In this document: positions 1-6,219 of the stretch, piece after piece
Position numbering within the stretch: position 1 is the first letter of the stretch
Layout: every line of letters begins with the position of its first letter
Assembly: GCA_947457715.1 (NCBI GenBank)
Contig: CANGXK010000060.1
Location: 1-9,966, forward strand
DNA: 9,966 bases
Reading direction: 5' to 3'
From: Gemmatimonadota bacterium
Lineage (GTDB): Bacteria > Gemmatimonadota > Gemmatimonadetes > Gemmatimonadales > Gemmatimonadaceae
Notes under the pieces: generated by a model
What the model was told of the DNA's origin: nothing
Databases searched by the model: none
The model's input: only the letters and a program-made list of their open reading frames with translations
Made by a program: the position numbers and the translations under genes

Positions 1-627
1 ACCTCGTTGGGACTCGACAACCGCAAAGTCGCCATTTGGACCTTCATCGGTTCCGAATGCATGCTCTTCGCCTCGTTGATCTCGACATACTTGATCTACA
101 AGGGCAAGAGCCCAGAAGGCCCGTTCCCGCATGACGCGTGGACGAGCCCGACCACGGGCGAAGTGTTCAAGCCGATCCTGAACATTCCGGTCACCTCGGC
201 GTCGACGTTCGTGCTGCTGATGTCGTCGCTGGCGATGGTGCTCGCGCTGGCCGCGGTGCAGAACCGTGACCTGCCGAAGCACACTGCGTGGGATCGTATC
301 CTCGGTTCGTCGAAGATCTGGCTCTGGGCGACCTGCCTGCTCGGTATCGGTTTCCTCGGCTGTCAGGCGTACGAGTTCACGTCGTTCGTGCACGAAGGCC
401 TCACGATGCGGACGAACCTGTTCGGCTCGAGCTTCTTCACACTGACCGGATTCCATGGTGCGCACGTCACCGCCGGCGTGCTGTGGCTCTTCACGCTGCT
501 GGCCATCGATTACAAGCGTGGTCTCAAGCCGTCGGATGCCCTGCTCGTTGACATCTGTGCGCTGTATTGGCACTTCGTCGACGTGGTGTGGATCGCGATC
601 TTCACGCTCATCTACCTGATCAAGTGA
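1..627 (+). CDS. ctaE: Cytochrome c oxidase subunit III, 5'-truncated by the window edge
   Basis: Subunit III of a haem-copper (aa3/caa3-type) terminal oxidase, an inner-membrane protein that packs against the catalytic subunit I. The reading frame is open from base 1 (ACC TCG TTG GGA...), so the TTG at 7 is internal. The real start lies upstream and probably only a few tens of residues are missing. Five hydrophobic segments are visible, and the family motifs GFHGAHVTAG (fourth helix) and YWHFVDVVW (last helix) are clear. The protein is the short bacterial type of about 200 residues. It ends with TGA at 625-627, eight bases before the ctaF start, so the two are certainly co-transcribed. The order ctaE-ctaF-ctaG matches the end of the Bacillus-type ctaCDEFG operon, which predicts subunits II and I just upstream. 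The family call is very secure. Confidence 0.96.
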   Translation, partial: TSLGLDNRKVAIWTFIGSECMLFASLISTYLIYKGKSPEGPFPHDAWTSPTTGEVFKPILNIPVTSASTFVLLMSSLAMVLALAAVQNRDLPKHTAWDRILGSSKIWLWATCLLGIGFLGCQAYEFTSFVHEGLTMRTNLFGSSFFTLTGFHGAHVTAGVLWLFTLLAIDYKRGLKPSDALLVDICALYWHFVDVVWIAIFTLIYLIK

Positions 628-629
628 GG
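626..629 (+). promoter_or_regulatory. Ribosome binding site for ctaF
   Basis: GAGG at 626-629 overlaps the ctaE stop codon. It sits five bases before ATG 635 but only two before the in-frame GTG 632. The spacing favours ATG 635 as the start and implies coupled translation. Confidence 0.55.
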
Positions 630-634
630 CGGTG

Positions 635-976
635 ATGGCTGACCATTCTGCGGCGGGACACGCCCACGACGAAGCACACCACCCGACCTGGACGACGTAC
701 TGGAAGATCGCCGTGATTCTCACGGTGATCACCGCCGTCGAAGTCTCCGCGTATTACATCCCGGCGTGGGAGAACAGCTGGGTCTATGTCCCCAGCATGC
801 TGATCATGTCGGCGGTGAAGTTCTACATCGTCGTGATGTACTACATGCACCTCAAGTACGACCACAAGCTGTTCCGCTCGCTGTTCACGGGCCCGCTGAT
901 CGTGGCCGCGCTCACGCTGGTCGGGCTGCTGTTCCTGTTCTCGAAGCTCGTGCTGCGGCTCGGTCTCCTCAGCTAA
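635..976 (+). CDS. ctaF: Cytochrome c oxidase subunit IV (prokaryotic type)
   Basis: Small accessory subunit of the bacterial caa3/aa3 oxidase, 113 residues, located in the inner membrane. It has a His/Asp-rich N-terminal tail (residues 1-18), then three predicted membrane helices: roughly residues 23-42, 48-72 (with the YYMHLKYD segment just after) and 83-108. This is the usual size and layout of the prokaryotic subunit IV family (COX4_pro-like). The MYYMHLKYD sequence after the second helix is characteristic. GTG 632 is also in frame, but ATG 635 has the better Shine-Dalgarno spacing. It lies eight bases after ctaE and about 100 bases before ctaG. This subunit is usually not catalytic and is thought to stabilise the complex. 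Confidence 0.92.
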   Translation: MADHSAAGHAHDEAHHPTWTTYWKIAVILTVITAVEVSAYYIPAWENSWVYVPSMLIMSAVKFYIVVMYYMHLKYDHKLFRSLFTGPLIVAALTLVGLLFLFSKLVLRLGLLS

Positions 977-1004
977 CCGCTGCGTCGGCAATTGCCAGAA
1001 CAAG

Positions 1005-1039
1005 TGGCCAGTCGTCAGCGTTCAGCTGGTGTCTGGCCA
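1005..1039 (+). other. Inverted repeat between ctaF and ctaG
   Basis: TGGCCAG (1005-1011) and CTGGCCA (1033-1039) form a perfect 7-bp inverted repeat with a 21-base loop, starting 28 bases after the ctaF stop. A competing pairing is possible between GCCAGA (994-999) and TCTGGC (1032-1037). There is no T-tract. It could be a weak terminator, an operator, or chance in GC-rich DNA. Confidence 0.25.
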
Positions 1040-1066
1040 TGTTCCGTTTCCCCCGCCCGTTCAGTG

Positions 1067-1080
1067 TAAATTCTGATATG
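1067..1080 (+). promoter_or_regulatory. Candidate leaderless promoter (-10) of ctaG
   Basis: An AT-rich island in otherwise GC-rich DNA: TAAATT (1067-1072), five bases, then ATG 1078. A TANNNT-type -10 at this distance would place transcription initiation at or very near the start codon, as in leaderless genes of other phyla. No Shine-Dalgarno precedes ATG 1078. The same arrangement occurs before leuS at 9510. I see no convincing -35 element. Confidence 0.35.
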
Positions 1081-1998
1081 ATCGCGCTCCTGCTCCACCC
1101 GTCCGCCCAGCTCGGCTGGTCCAATTTCACGGTGCACCCCAGTACGGCGATCGGCATCGCGGCGATCGGGGTGGCCTACATGTGGCGCGTGCGTCAGGGT
1201 CCGTCGGCGATGGACCGGATGCCTGTCACGGTGACGGACGTGGCGCGGGCCACCGGCGCCCAACTCGACGCGGCCGCTGCACCCCAGGGGCCCACGGCGG
1301 CACAACGCGTCAGCTTCTTCACCTCGCTCCTCCTCCTGTTTTTGACGCTGAATGGGCCGCTGCACGACCTGAGCGACTACTACTTGTTCAGCGGCCACAT
1401 GGTGCAGCACCTGATCCTCACCCTGATCGTGCCGCCGCTGATGATCATCGGCACGCCGGGGTGGATGTTGCGTCCGCTGCTGCGCCGGCCGGCGGTGTTC
1501 GCGGTGGCCCGCAAGAGCACGACGATCGCGGCCTGCTTCGTGATCTTCAATGTGGTGCTCGCGTTCTGGCACCTGCCGCCGCTGTACAATCTGGCGCTGG
1601 CGAACCACCCGATTCACATCGTACAGCACCTGATGTTCATCGCGGCGTCGGTGCTCATGTGGTGGCCGCTCACGTCGCCGCTCCCCGAACTGCCACGCGC
1701 GCCGTATCCGGCGCAGATGCTGTACTGTTTCGTGATGGTCATCCCGATGTCGGTCATTTCGATCTACATCGCGATGGCGGATACGCTGCTTTATCCCGCG
1801 TATGCCGTCGCCCCGCGCATCCTGGGGATCACGCCCATGATGGACCAGCAGTACGGTGGTCTGATCATGTGGATTCCCGGTGGTGTCTTTTTCTATGCGG
1901 TGATGACGGTGGTGTTCTTCAAATGGTCGCAGCGCGGCGAAGATGATCAGGACAGCGCGCAGGTGGGTTGGGTCCCGTCGCCGGATGCGCTGACCTGA
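1078..1998 (+). CDS. ctaG: Cytochrome c oxidase assembly protein, caa3_CtaG family
   Basis: Polytopic inner-membrane protein of 306 residues needed for assembly of caa3-type oxidase in Bacillus. This family is unrelated to the Cox11-type protein also called CtaG. Family hallmarks are the GPLHDLSDYYLFSGHMVQH block (His107 and His111), WHLPPLYNLAL (His165), a second HxxxH pair in HIVQH (His180, His184), and the late DQQYGGLIMWIPGG segment. The paired HxxxH motifs sit in membrane helices and are plausible metal or haem ligands (inference). Start: ATG 1078 gives a normal family N-terminus (MIALLLHPSAQLGW). ATG 1039 is in frame and would add 13 residues, but there is no ribosome binding site for either. 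It is 101 bases after ctaF and its TGA overlaps the next ATG by one base. Confidence 0.92.
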   Translation: MIALLLHPSAQLGWSNFTVHPSTAIGIAAIGVAYMWRVRQGPSAMDRMPVTVTDVARATGAQLDAAAAPQGPTAAQRVSFFTSLLLLFLTLNGPLHDLSDYYLFSGHMVQHLILTLIVPPLMIIGTPGWMLRPLLRRPAVFAVARKSTTIAACFVIFNVVLAFWHLPPLYNLALANHPIHIVQHLMFIAASVLMWWPLTSPLPELPRAPYPAQMLYCFVMVIPMSVISIYIAMADTLLYPAYAVAPRILGITPMMDQQYGGLIMWIPGGVFFYAVMTVVFFKWSQRGEDDQDSAQVGWVPSPDALT

Positions 1999-2525
1999 TG
2001 GCGGGCAAGAAGCCGGTCGCCCGACGTCACGTCGGCAAGGATGCCCCCAAGGTCGCGCCGAAGAAGAACGCGGCGGCCGCCGAAAAGAAATTCGGCAAGG
2101 CCGCGCGTCAGGCGGCGGAAAAGGGCGGCAAGAAGCCAGGGGCGTGGCGCGACGCCGAGCAGCCGCGCGTGTCGCACGCGGCCGCGCCGATTCCGGCCGA
2201 GGCACTGGGCACGGTCGCCGTGAGCGTGTCGCGCGTGATCGACGCCTCGCCCAGTGAAATCTTCCGCGCCTTCAACGACCCGACGCGCCGGCGCTGGCTC
2301 GGGTCATTCGGATACAAGGTGATGAACGCCGTGGCTCCGCGCTTCCTGCGCCTGATGATGCATGACGGCACCTTGGTGAGCGTTTCGATCGGCCGCAAAG
2401 GCAATGCGCGCTGCGCCGTGGATCTCGAGCACTCGCGTCTGGCCGACGTCGCAGCCGGTGAGACGATGAAGTCGCAATGGCGCGAAGGCCTGGCGAAGAT
2501 GGCGGAGCAGCTCGATGAGTTTTGA
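1998..2525 (+). CDS. SRPBCC (AHSA1-like) domain protein with a basic Lys/Ala/Pro-rich N-terminal tail
   Basis: A 175-residue soluble protein in two parts. Residues 1-58 are low-complexity and strongly basic (repeated KK, AAAA, PKK and EKGGKK), with no signal peptide or helix pattern of a known domain. Residues 70-175 resemble the START/Bet v1-like SRPBCC fold of the AHSA1 group: an IDASPSEIFRAFNDPTRRRW entry motif, a strand pair around RLMMHDGTLVSVSIGRKGNARCAVDLEH, and a long C-terminal helix (GETMKSQWREGLAKMAEQL). The same end block occurs in SRPBCC proteins paired with DUF4287. These domains bind hydrophobic ligands or act as co-chaperones, but the ligand here cannot be predicted. ATG 1998 overlaps the ctaG stop (TGATG), so translation is likely coupled, yet no link to oxidase assembly is established. 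The tail could bind nucleic acid or acidic membrane surfaces (inference). Confidence 0.8.
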   Translation: MAGKKPVARRHVGKDAPKVAPKKNAAAAEKKFGKAARQAAEKGGKKPGAWRDAEQPRVSHAAAPIPAEALGTVAVSVSRVIDASPSEIFRAFNDPTRRRWLGSFGYKVMNAVAPRFLRLMMHDGTLVSVSIGRKGNARCAVDLEHSRLADVAAGETMKSQWREGLAKMAEQLDEF

Positions 2526-2579
2526 GCGAAGCCGCTGAACGGAGTCAGGCGCTGAAGCCGTTTGGCCCCGACGTTCCCC

Positions 2580-2601
2580 GGCAGCGGCGGGTGTCGCTGC
2601 C
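2580..2601 (+). terminator. Candidate terminator hairpin after the oxidase/SRPBCC operon
   Basis: GGCAGCG (2580-2586) and CGCTGCC (2595-2601) form a perfect 7-bp GC-rich stem with an 8-base loop, 54 bases after the upstream stop codon. No T-tract follows directly; a TTTT appears only about 26 bases later. It fits a boundary between two transcription units in the 159-base gap 2526-2684, where I see no gene. A second short dyad, CACAGG/CCTGTG (2639-2652), lies closer to the lipoprotein gene. Confidence 0.35.
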
Positions 2602-2684
2602 ACCTGACCGCACCCCTGGCGGCGTTTTGTCGCTGCGGCACAGGCCCCTGTGTCCGCGAGTGCCACCGATTCCCGAGTCCGGCT

Positions 2685-3233
2685 ATGTTCCGAGCGTCTC
2701 GCCCCATTCTGGCCACGTTGCTCACCGTGACTGGTCCCAGCCTGTTGCTTGCGGCCTGCGGTGATGGAAAGTCTGCCGCGCGCGCGACGGCCGATTCGGC
2801 CGCGGTCACCGCGGGTCCCTCGTGTGTGAGTCGCGACAGCACTCCGGTTGGGCTTGCTGTGCTCGACTTTGTCACTCGCAGTGAGCCGCTGCCGAAGCGT
2901 TTTCTCAGCGCGGCCGGCACCGACTCGGCCGTCCCGGATGACGGCTTCAGGGTGCTCCAGAACGAGGGTCCAACGTACTTCTACAGCAGTGACACCGTGG
3001 CCCAGCGGAAGATTCGTGAGAAGCTCGAGCAAGTCGGCCCCTACCCCTCCATGCTCGTCGTCTTCCATGGCAAGACGGAGACGGACCACGGCAATACGGT
3101 GACGGTGCGTCTGGGTGGGCACTACGTCGGCGGCGATGATGACGGGACGCTGGCGCCCACCCGCGCGTATGAGATCCGCTGCGACACCACCGGCTGGAAG
3201 GTGGCCTCGTCCAAGGCCGAGGCGGGCGCCTGA
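2685..3233 (+). CDS. Putative lipoprotein of unknown function
   Basis: A 182-residue secreted protein. The N-terminus (M-F-R-A-S-R, then a hydrophobic stretch to residue 22) ends in a lipobox LLAAC-G, so signal peptidase II should cleave before Cys25 and leave a lipid-anchored protein. A Ser/Ala/Thr/Asp-rich linker (residues 26-45) precedes a small globular region with two cysteines (Cys47, Cys166) that could form a disulfide. I do not recognise a domain in residues 50-175. The frame is open upstream to 2562, but ATG 2685 is the only start that places the signal peptide at the N-terminus. Its TGA overlaps the ATG of the next gene by one base (TGATG), so it is translated together with the NagX-like acetyltransferase. 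That suggests an envelope role (inference). Confidence 0.75.
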   Translation: MFRASRPILATLLTVTGPSLLLAACGDGKSAARATADSAAVTAGPSCVSRDSTPVGLAVLDFVTRSEPLPKRFLSAAGTDSAVPDDGFRVLQNEGPTYFYSSDTVAQRKIREKLEQVGPYPSMLVVFHGKTETDHGNTVTVRLGGHYVGGDDDGTLAPTRAYEIRCDTTGWKVASSKAEAGA

Positions 3234-4438
3234 TGGCCACGAGCCAGACGGCGGCGCGCCCGGAACGCCTCGTCTCGCTCGATGTGTTTCGGGGGATGAC
3301 CGTTGCCGCCATGCTACTGGTCAACAATCCGGGCACGTGGTCGGCGATCTATCCGCCCCTGCAGCACGCGGCGTGGCATGGATGGACGCCGACCGACCTG
3401 ATCTTTCCGTTCTTCCTGTTCATCGTCGGAATCACCACCGAGCTGTCGCTGCGGGCACGACGCGCGCGCGGCGCCGACGAACGCACCATCTTGCGGCAGA
3501 TCCTGCGGCGCGCGGCGTTGATCTTTCTGTTCGGCTTCCTGCTCTCCGGGTTTCCGTTCTTCACGTGGTCCTCGACGCTGACGGATGTCACGTTCCTCGA
3601 TCGCGTGGTCGACCGCATCGAGCACTGGCGGGTGCTCGGCGTGTTGCAGCGGATCGGGCTGGCCTATCTCTTCGGCGCACTGCTCACCTGGCGTACATCG
3701 CTCAAACAGCAATTCGGCATTCTCGCGCTCCTGCTGTTCGGTTATTGGGCGCTCATGACGCTCGTGCCGGTGCCGGATACCGGAATCCCCGGACGATTCG
3801 TGCTTGACCAGCCGGATCAACTGCTGAGCGCCTGGCTCGATCGCACGATCCTCGGGACGAACCATCTCTGGGTCGGCGGGAAGACGTGGGATCCCGAAGG
3901 ATTGCTGAGCACGGTGCCGGCGGTCGGCACCGTGATGCTCGGGACGTGCGCGGGACGCTGGATCGCGCGTCAGGAGCGTCCGCTTCCGGATCGTCTGACG
4001 GGGTTGTTTGCCGTCGGTGCGCTGACGATGATGCTAGGACTCGTGTGGCACTGGGTCTTCCCGATCAACAAGAGCATCTGGACCAGCTCCTACGTGCTCT
4101 TCACGGCCGGCATGAGTGCGGTTTCGCTCGCGACCTGCATGTGGGTCATCGATGTAATGCAGGTGAGACGCTGGACTTTCCCGTTCGTCGTCTACGGTGT
4201 CAACCCGATGCTGGCGTTTCTCGGATCCGGTCTGATGGCGCGCATCATCGCCTCGATCTGGACCTGGGACAGCGGCACCGGTAGCCGGATCTCGGCGCAG
4301 GGATTCGTGTTCAATACCCTATATGCTTCGTGGCTTCCGCCGAGAGAAGCATCGTTCGCCTACGCCCTCAGCTTCGTCGCCTTCTGGTTCCTGATTCTCT
4401 GGGGCGCCTGGAAACGCGGGTTCGTCCTCAAAGTCTGA
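3233..4438 (+). CDS. NagX/HGSNAT-like transmembrane acyltransferase (DUF5009, COG4299 type)
   Basis: A multi-pass inner-membrane protein of 401 residues with roughly ten hydrophobic segments. The N-terminal signature is textbook for the heparan-alpha-glucosaminide N-acetyltransferase / NagX group: RLVSLDVFRGMTVA (residues 12-25), VNNPG (30-34), then LQHAAWHGWTPTDLIFPFF (43-61). His45 appears to align with the active-site His of human HGSNAT (from memory). Characterised relatives move acetyl groups across a membrane onto amino sugars, and bacterial nagX genes cluster with GlcNAc utilisation genes. The acceptor here is unknown. Start ATG 3233 overlaps the lipoprotein stop by one base, and the stop is two bases before the PBP4 start. 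Co-transcription with a peptidoglycan enzyme makes a cell-wall or wall-recycling amino sugar a reasonable guess. The family call is strong and the substrate call is weak. Confidence 0.88.
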   Translation: MATSQTAARPERLVSLDVFRGMTVAAMLLVNNPGTWSAIYPPLQHAAWHGWTPTDLIFPFFLFIVGITTELSLRARRARGADERTILRQILRRAALIFLFGFLLSGFPFFTWSSTLTDVTFLDRVVDRIEHWRVLGVLQRIGLAYLFGALLTWRTSLKQQFGILALLLFGYWALMTLVPVPDTGIPGRFVLDQPDQLLSAWLDRTILGTNHLWVGGKTWDPEGLLSTVPAVGTVMLGTCAGRWIARQERPLPDRLTGLFAVGALTMMLGLVWHWVFPINKSIWTSSYVLFTAGMSAVSLATCMWVIDVMQVRRWTFPFVVYGVNPMLAFLGSGLMARIIASIWTWDSGTGSRISAQGFVFNTLYASWLPPREASFAYALSFVAFWFLILWGAWKRGFVLKV

Positions 4439-4440
4439 CG

Positions 4441-6087
4441 ATGACGCCACTTTGGCTCACTAGTACCGTCTGTCGCCGGTCGCTTGCCCTGATCGCGATC
4501 CTCGTCTTCCTCGCCCCCGATCCGGTCGCGGCGACACCGACCGCCACGTCGCGTGCCGCGATATCTGCCGTGGTGCTGCAACCAAAGAACACCCGGCAAG
4601 TGACGCGGCCGCCGGCAAAGAAGACACCGGCCAAGCGGACGCCGCGCAGCCCGCGCGCCCGCCGCGCCCGCGCGCCGATCGTGCCGGTGCTGCGCTTCAC
4701 CGCCCCCCGCGGCGGCGACGCGCTCACCAGCGATCTCGCGACGCTGCTCGGGAGCCGCACGAAGACCGGTGAGTGGGGCGTCATGGTAATAAGCGTCACA
4801 CGCGGCGACACGCTCTTCGCGTACGGCGCCGACAATAAGATGGTCCCGGCCAGTACGATGAAGCTGTTCACGTCGGCGCTCGCGCTTGAGAAGCTCGGTC
4901 CCGAGCACACGTTCCGCACGGACGTGTTGCGCGATGGCCCGCTGGAGGCCAACGGCGTGGTGCAGGGTAATCTGGTGTTGCGTGGCGATGGTGATCCGTC
5001 AATGTCGCCTCGTTTCGTCCGCGGCGGCCCCGATGCGGCGATGACGATGCTGGCGCGCTTCGTGGTGGGCTCGGGGGTCAAGCGGATCGCCGGCGACCTC
5101 GTGGCGGACGCGTCGGCGTTCGAGTCACGCCGCATCCCGGAAGGGTGGCTGAGCCGTTATGCGGGCGCCGGCTACGCCGCGCCGTTCTCTGCACTCTCGC
5201 TGAACGAGAACATCGTCATCGTGGGCGTGAGCCCCGGGGCCACTGGTGGCGCTGGCAAGGTCTTTCTGGAGCCGGCCACACGCGGGCTCACCGTTGCCAG
5301 CACGGTGCGCACGGTGGCGGGCAGCCGCAGCCGCATCAGCGCCCACCGCATAGGGGACGACCGCGTCGTCGTCTCTGGCACGATCGGCGCGCGCGCCGGT
5401 ACGGCGCGCTATCAGTTGGTCGTTGGTGATCCCACCATGTTCACCGCTGGTGCGTTCCGCGCAGCCTTGGAGGCGCAGGGGGTCACGGTCGACGGCGTGC
5501 TGCGCGTGGGCCGCACACCCGAGAATGCTACATTGGTGACCAGTCTGCCGTCGCCGCCGCTGGCGCGCCTGATCTCGACGATGAACCGCGAGAGCATCAA
5601 TATCTTCGCCGAGCTGCTCTTCCGTGGCGCGGCTCGTGGTCCGGAGAAGCGGACGCTGGGATCGGCCGAGAATGCCTCGGCCACGCTGCATGATTTCATG
5701 GTGCGTCAGGTCGGTGCGTTGCCTGACGCGGTCAGGGTCACCGACGGCAGTGGCCTCTCGGTGCTCGACCGGGTCACGCCGCGCTCGCTCGTACAACTGC
5801 TCGCGCATGCGCATCGCGCGCCGTGGGGCACTGCGTTCCATGCGTCGCTGCCGGTCGCGGGCGAATCAGAGCTGCTGCGCAATCGCATGCGCGCCACTCC
5901 GGCACAGGGGAATTTGCATGCGAAGACCGGCACGACCAACGACGTGATCGGCCTCTCGGGCTACGTGACCGCTGAGAATGGAGAAATCCTCGCCTTCGCG
6001 TTCCTGTACAACGGCAAGGACCGGCGGCACGCACGCGAGACGATCGATGCCATGGGCCCCACGATGGCGGCGTTCTCGCGGGAGTAG
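4441..6087 (+). CDS. dacB: D-alanyl-D-alanine carboxypeptidase/endopeptidase, PBP4 (peptidase S13)
   Basis: A periplasmic low-molecular-weight penicillin-binding protein of 548 residues that trims or cleaves D-Ala-containing peptide stems and cross-links of peptidoglycan. All three active-site motifs are present: SxxK as S138-T-M-K141 (nucleophile Ser138), SxN as S385-I-N387, and KTG at 495-497. Supporting family blocks are GNLVLRGDGDP (about 176-186) and DGSGLSVLDRVTPRSLV (from 435). Between SxxK and SxN lies the long insert region typical of S13 enzymes. The N-terminus has a signal peptide (hydrophobic residues about 14-29, likely cleavage near Ala30/Ala31). An unusual Pro/Lys/Arg-rich linker follows (residues about 48-78, with KKTPAKRTPRSPRARRARAP), which could contact anionic wall or membrane polymers. 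ATG 4441 is two bases after the preceding stop, with no clear Shine-Dalgarno, so translational coupling is likely. The open frame extends upstream to 4330, inside the NagX gene, and that part is a shadow. Confidence 0.95.
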   Translation: MTPLWLTSTVCRRSLALIAILVFLAPDPVAATPTATSRAAISAVVLQPKNTRQVTRPPAKKTPAKRTPRSPRARRARAPIVPVLRFTAPRGGDALTSDLATLLGSRTKTGEWGVMVISVTRGDTLFAYGADNKMVPASTMKLFTSALALEKLGPEHTFRTDVLRDGPLEANGVVQGNLVLRGDGDPSMSPRFVRGGPDAAMTMLARFVVGSGVKRIAGDLVADASAFESRRIPEGWLSRYAGAGYAAPFSALSLNENIVIVGVSPGATGGAGKVFLEPATRGLTVASTVRTVAGSRSRISAHRIGDDRVVVSGTIGARAGTARYQLVVGDPTMFTAGAFRAALEAQGVTVDGVLRVGRTPENATLVTSLPSPPLARLISTMNRESINIFAELLFRGAARGPEKRTLGSAENASATLHDFMVRQVGALPDAVRVTDGSGLSVLDRVTPRSLVQLLAHAHRAPWGTAFHASLPVAGESELLRNRMRATPAQGNLHAKTGTTNDVIGLSGYVTAENGEILAFAFLYNGKDRRHARETIDAMGPTMAAFSRE

Positions 6088-6131
6088 GTTGGCAAGGCAC
6101 GCTGCGGACGGTGCCGCACCGCTCCCATCCG

Positions 6132-6162
6132 GTGCCGCGCGGGGGATAGCCGCGCGGGGCAC
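6132..6162. terminator. GC-rich hairpin between convergent dacB and aspA
   Basis: CCGCGCGG occurs twice (6135-6142 and 6150-6157). Because the octamer is self-complementary, the pair forms an 8-bp all-GC stem around the loop GGGATAG. Outer GTG/CAC pairs (6132-6134 with 6160-6162) extend it past a two-base bulge. It lies 44 bases after the dacB stop in a 132-base convergent gap. No T-tract is present on either strand, so termination is only an inference from position. Confidence 0.35.
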
Positions 6163-6185
6163 AGGCCAGCCGCCCCCGGTGGTGT

Positions 6186-6212
6186 CGGGTACTCCGGCGT
6201 CCGAAGTACCCG
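6186..6212 (-). terminator. Hairpin just downstream of the aspartase gene
   Basis: On the minus strand, CGGGTACTTCGG and CCGGAGTACCCG flank a 3-base loop, giving a 12-position stem with a single G-T wobble. On the plus strand the same position is a C/A mismatch, so the structure is better in the aspartase transcript. It begins eight bases after that gene's stop codon. No U-tract follows. It is probably a terminator or a 3'-end stabilising hairpin. Confidence 0.5.
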
Positions 6213-6219
6213 ATGTCCC

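Noticed and set aside
7..9. TTG as the start codon of the subunit III gene
   Set aside because: The frame is open to base 1 and the family has more residues before GLDNRKV. The gene is cut by the window edge.
1015..2205. 396-codon open frame on the - strand across ctaG
   Set aside because: Arg/His/Gln-rich composition with no domain or start signal, and it lies opposite a clear CtaG gene.
2562..2684. Longer start for the lipoprotein
   Set aside because: It would bury the signal peptide and lipobox 41 residues inside the protein, with a Cys/Arg/Pro-rich non-signal leader.
4330..4440. N-terminal extension of PBP4 into the NagX-like gene
   Set aside because: The signal peptide begins at ATG 4441, and the upstream frame is a shadow of the NagX C-terminus.
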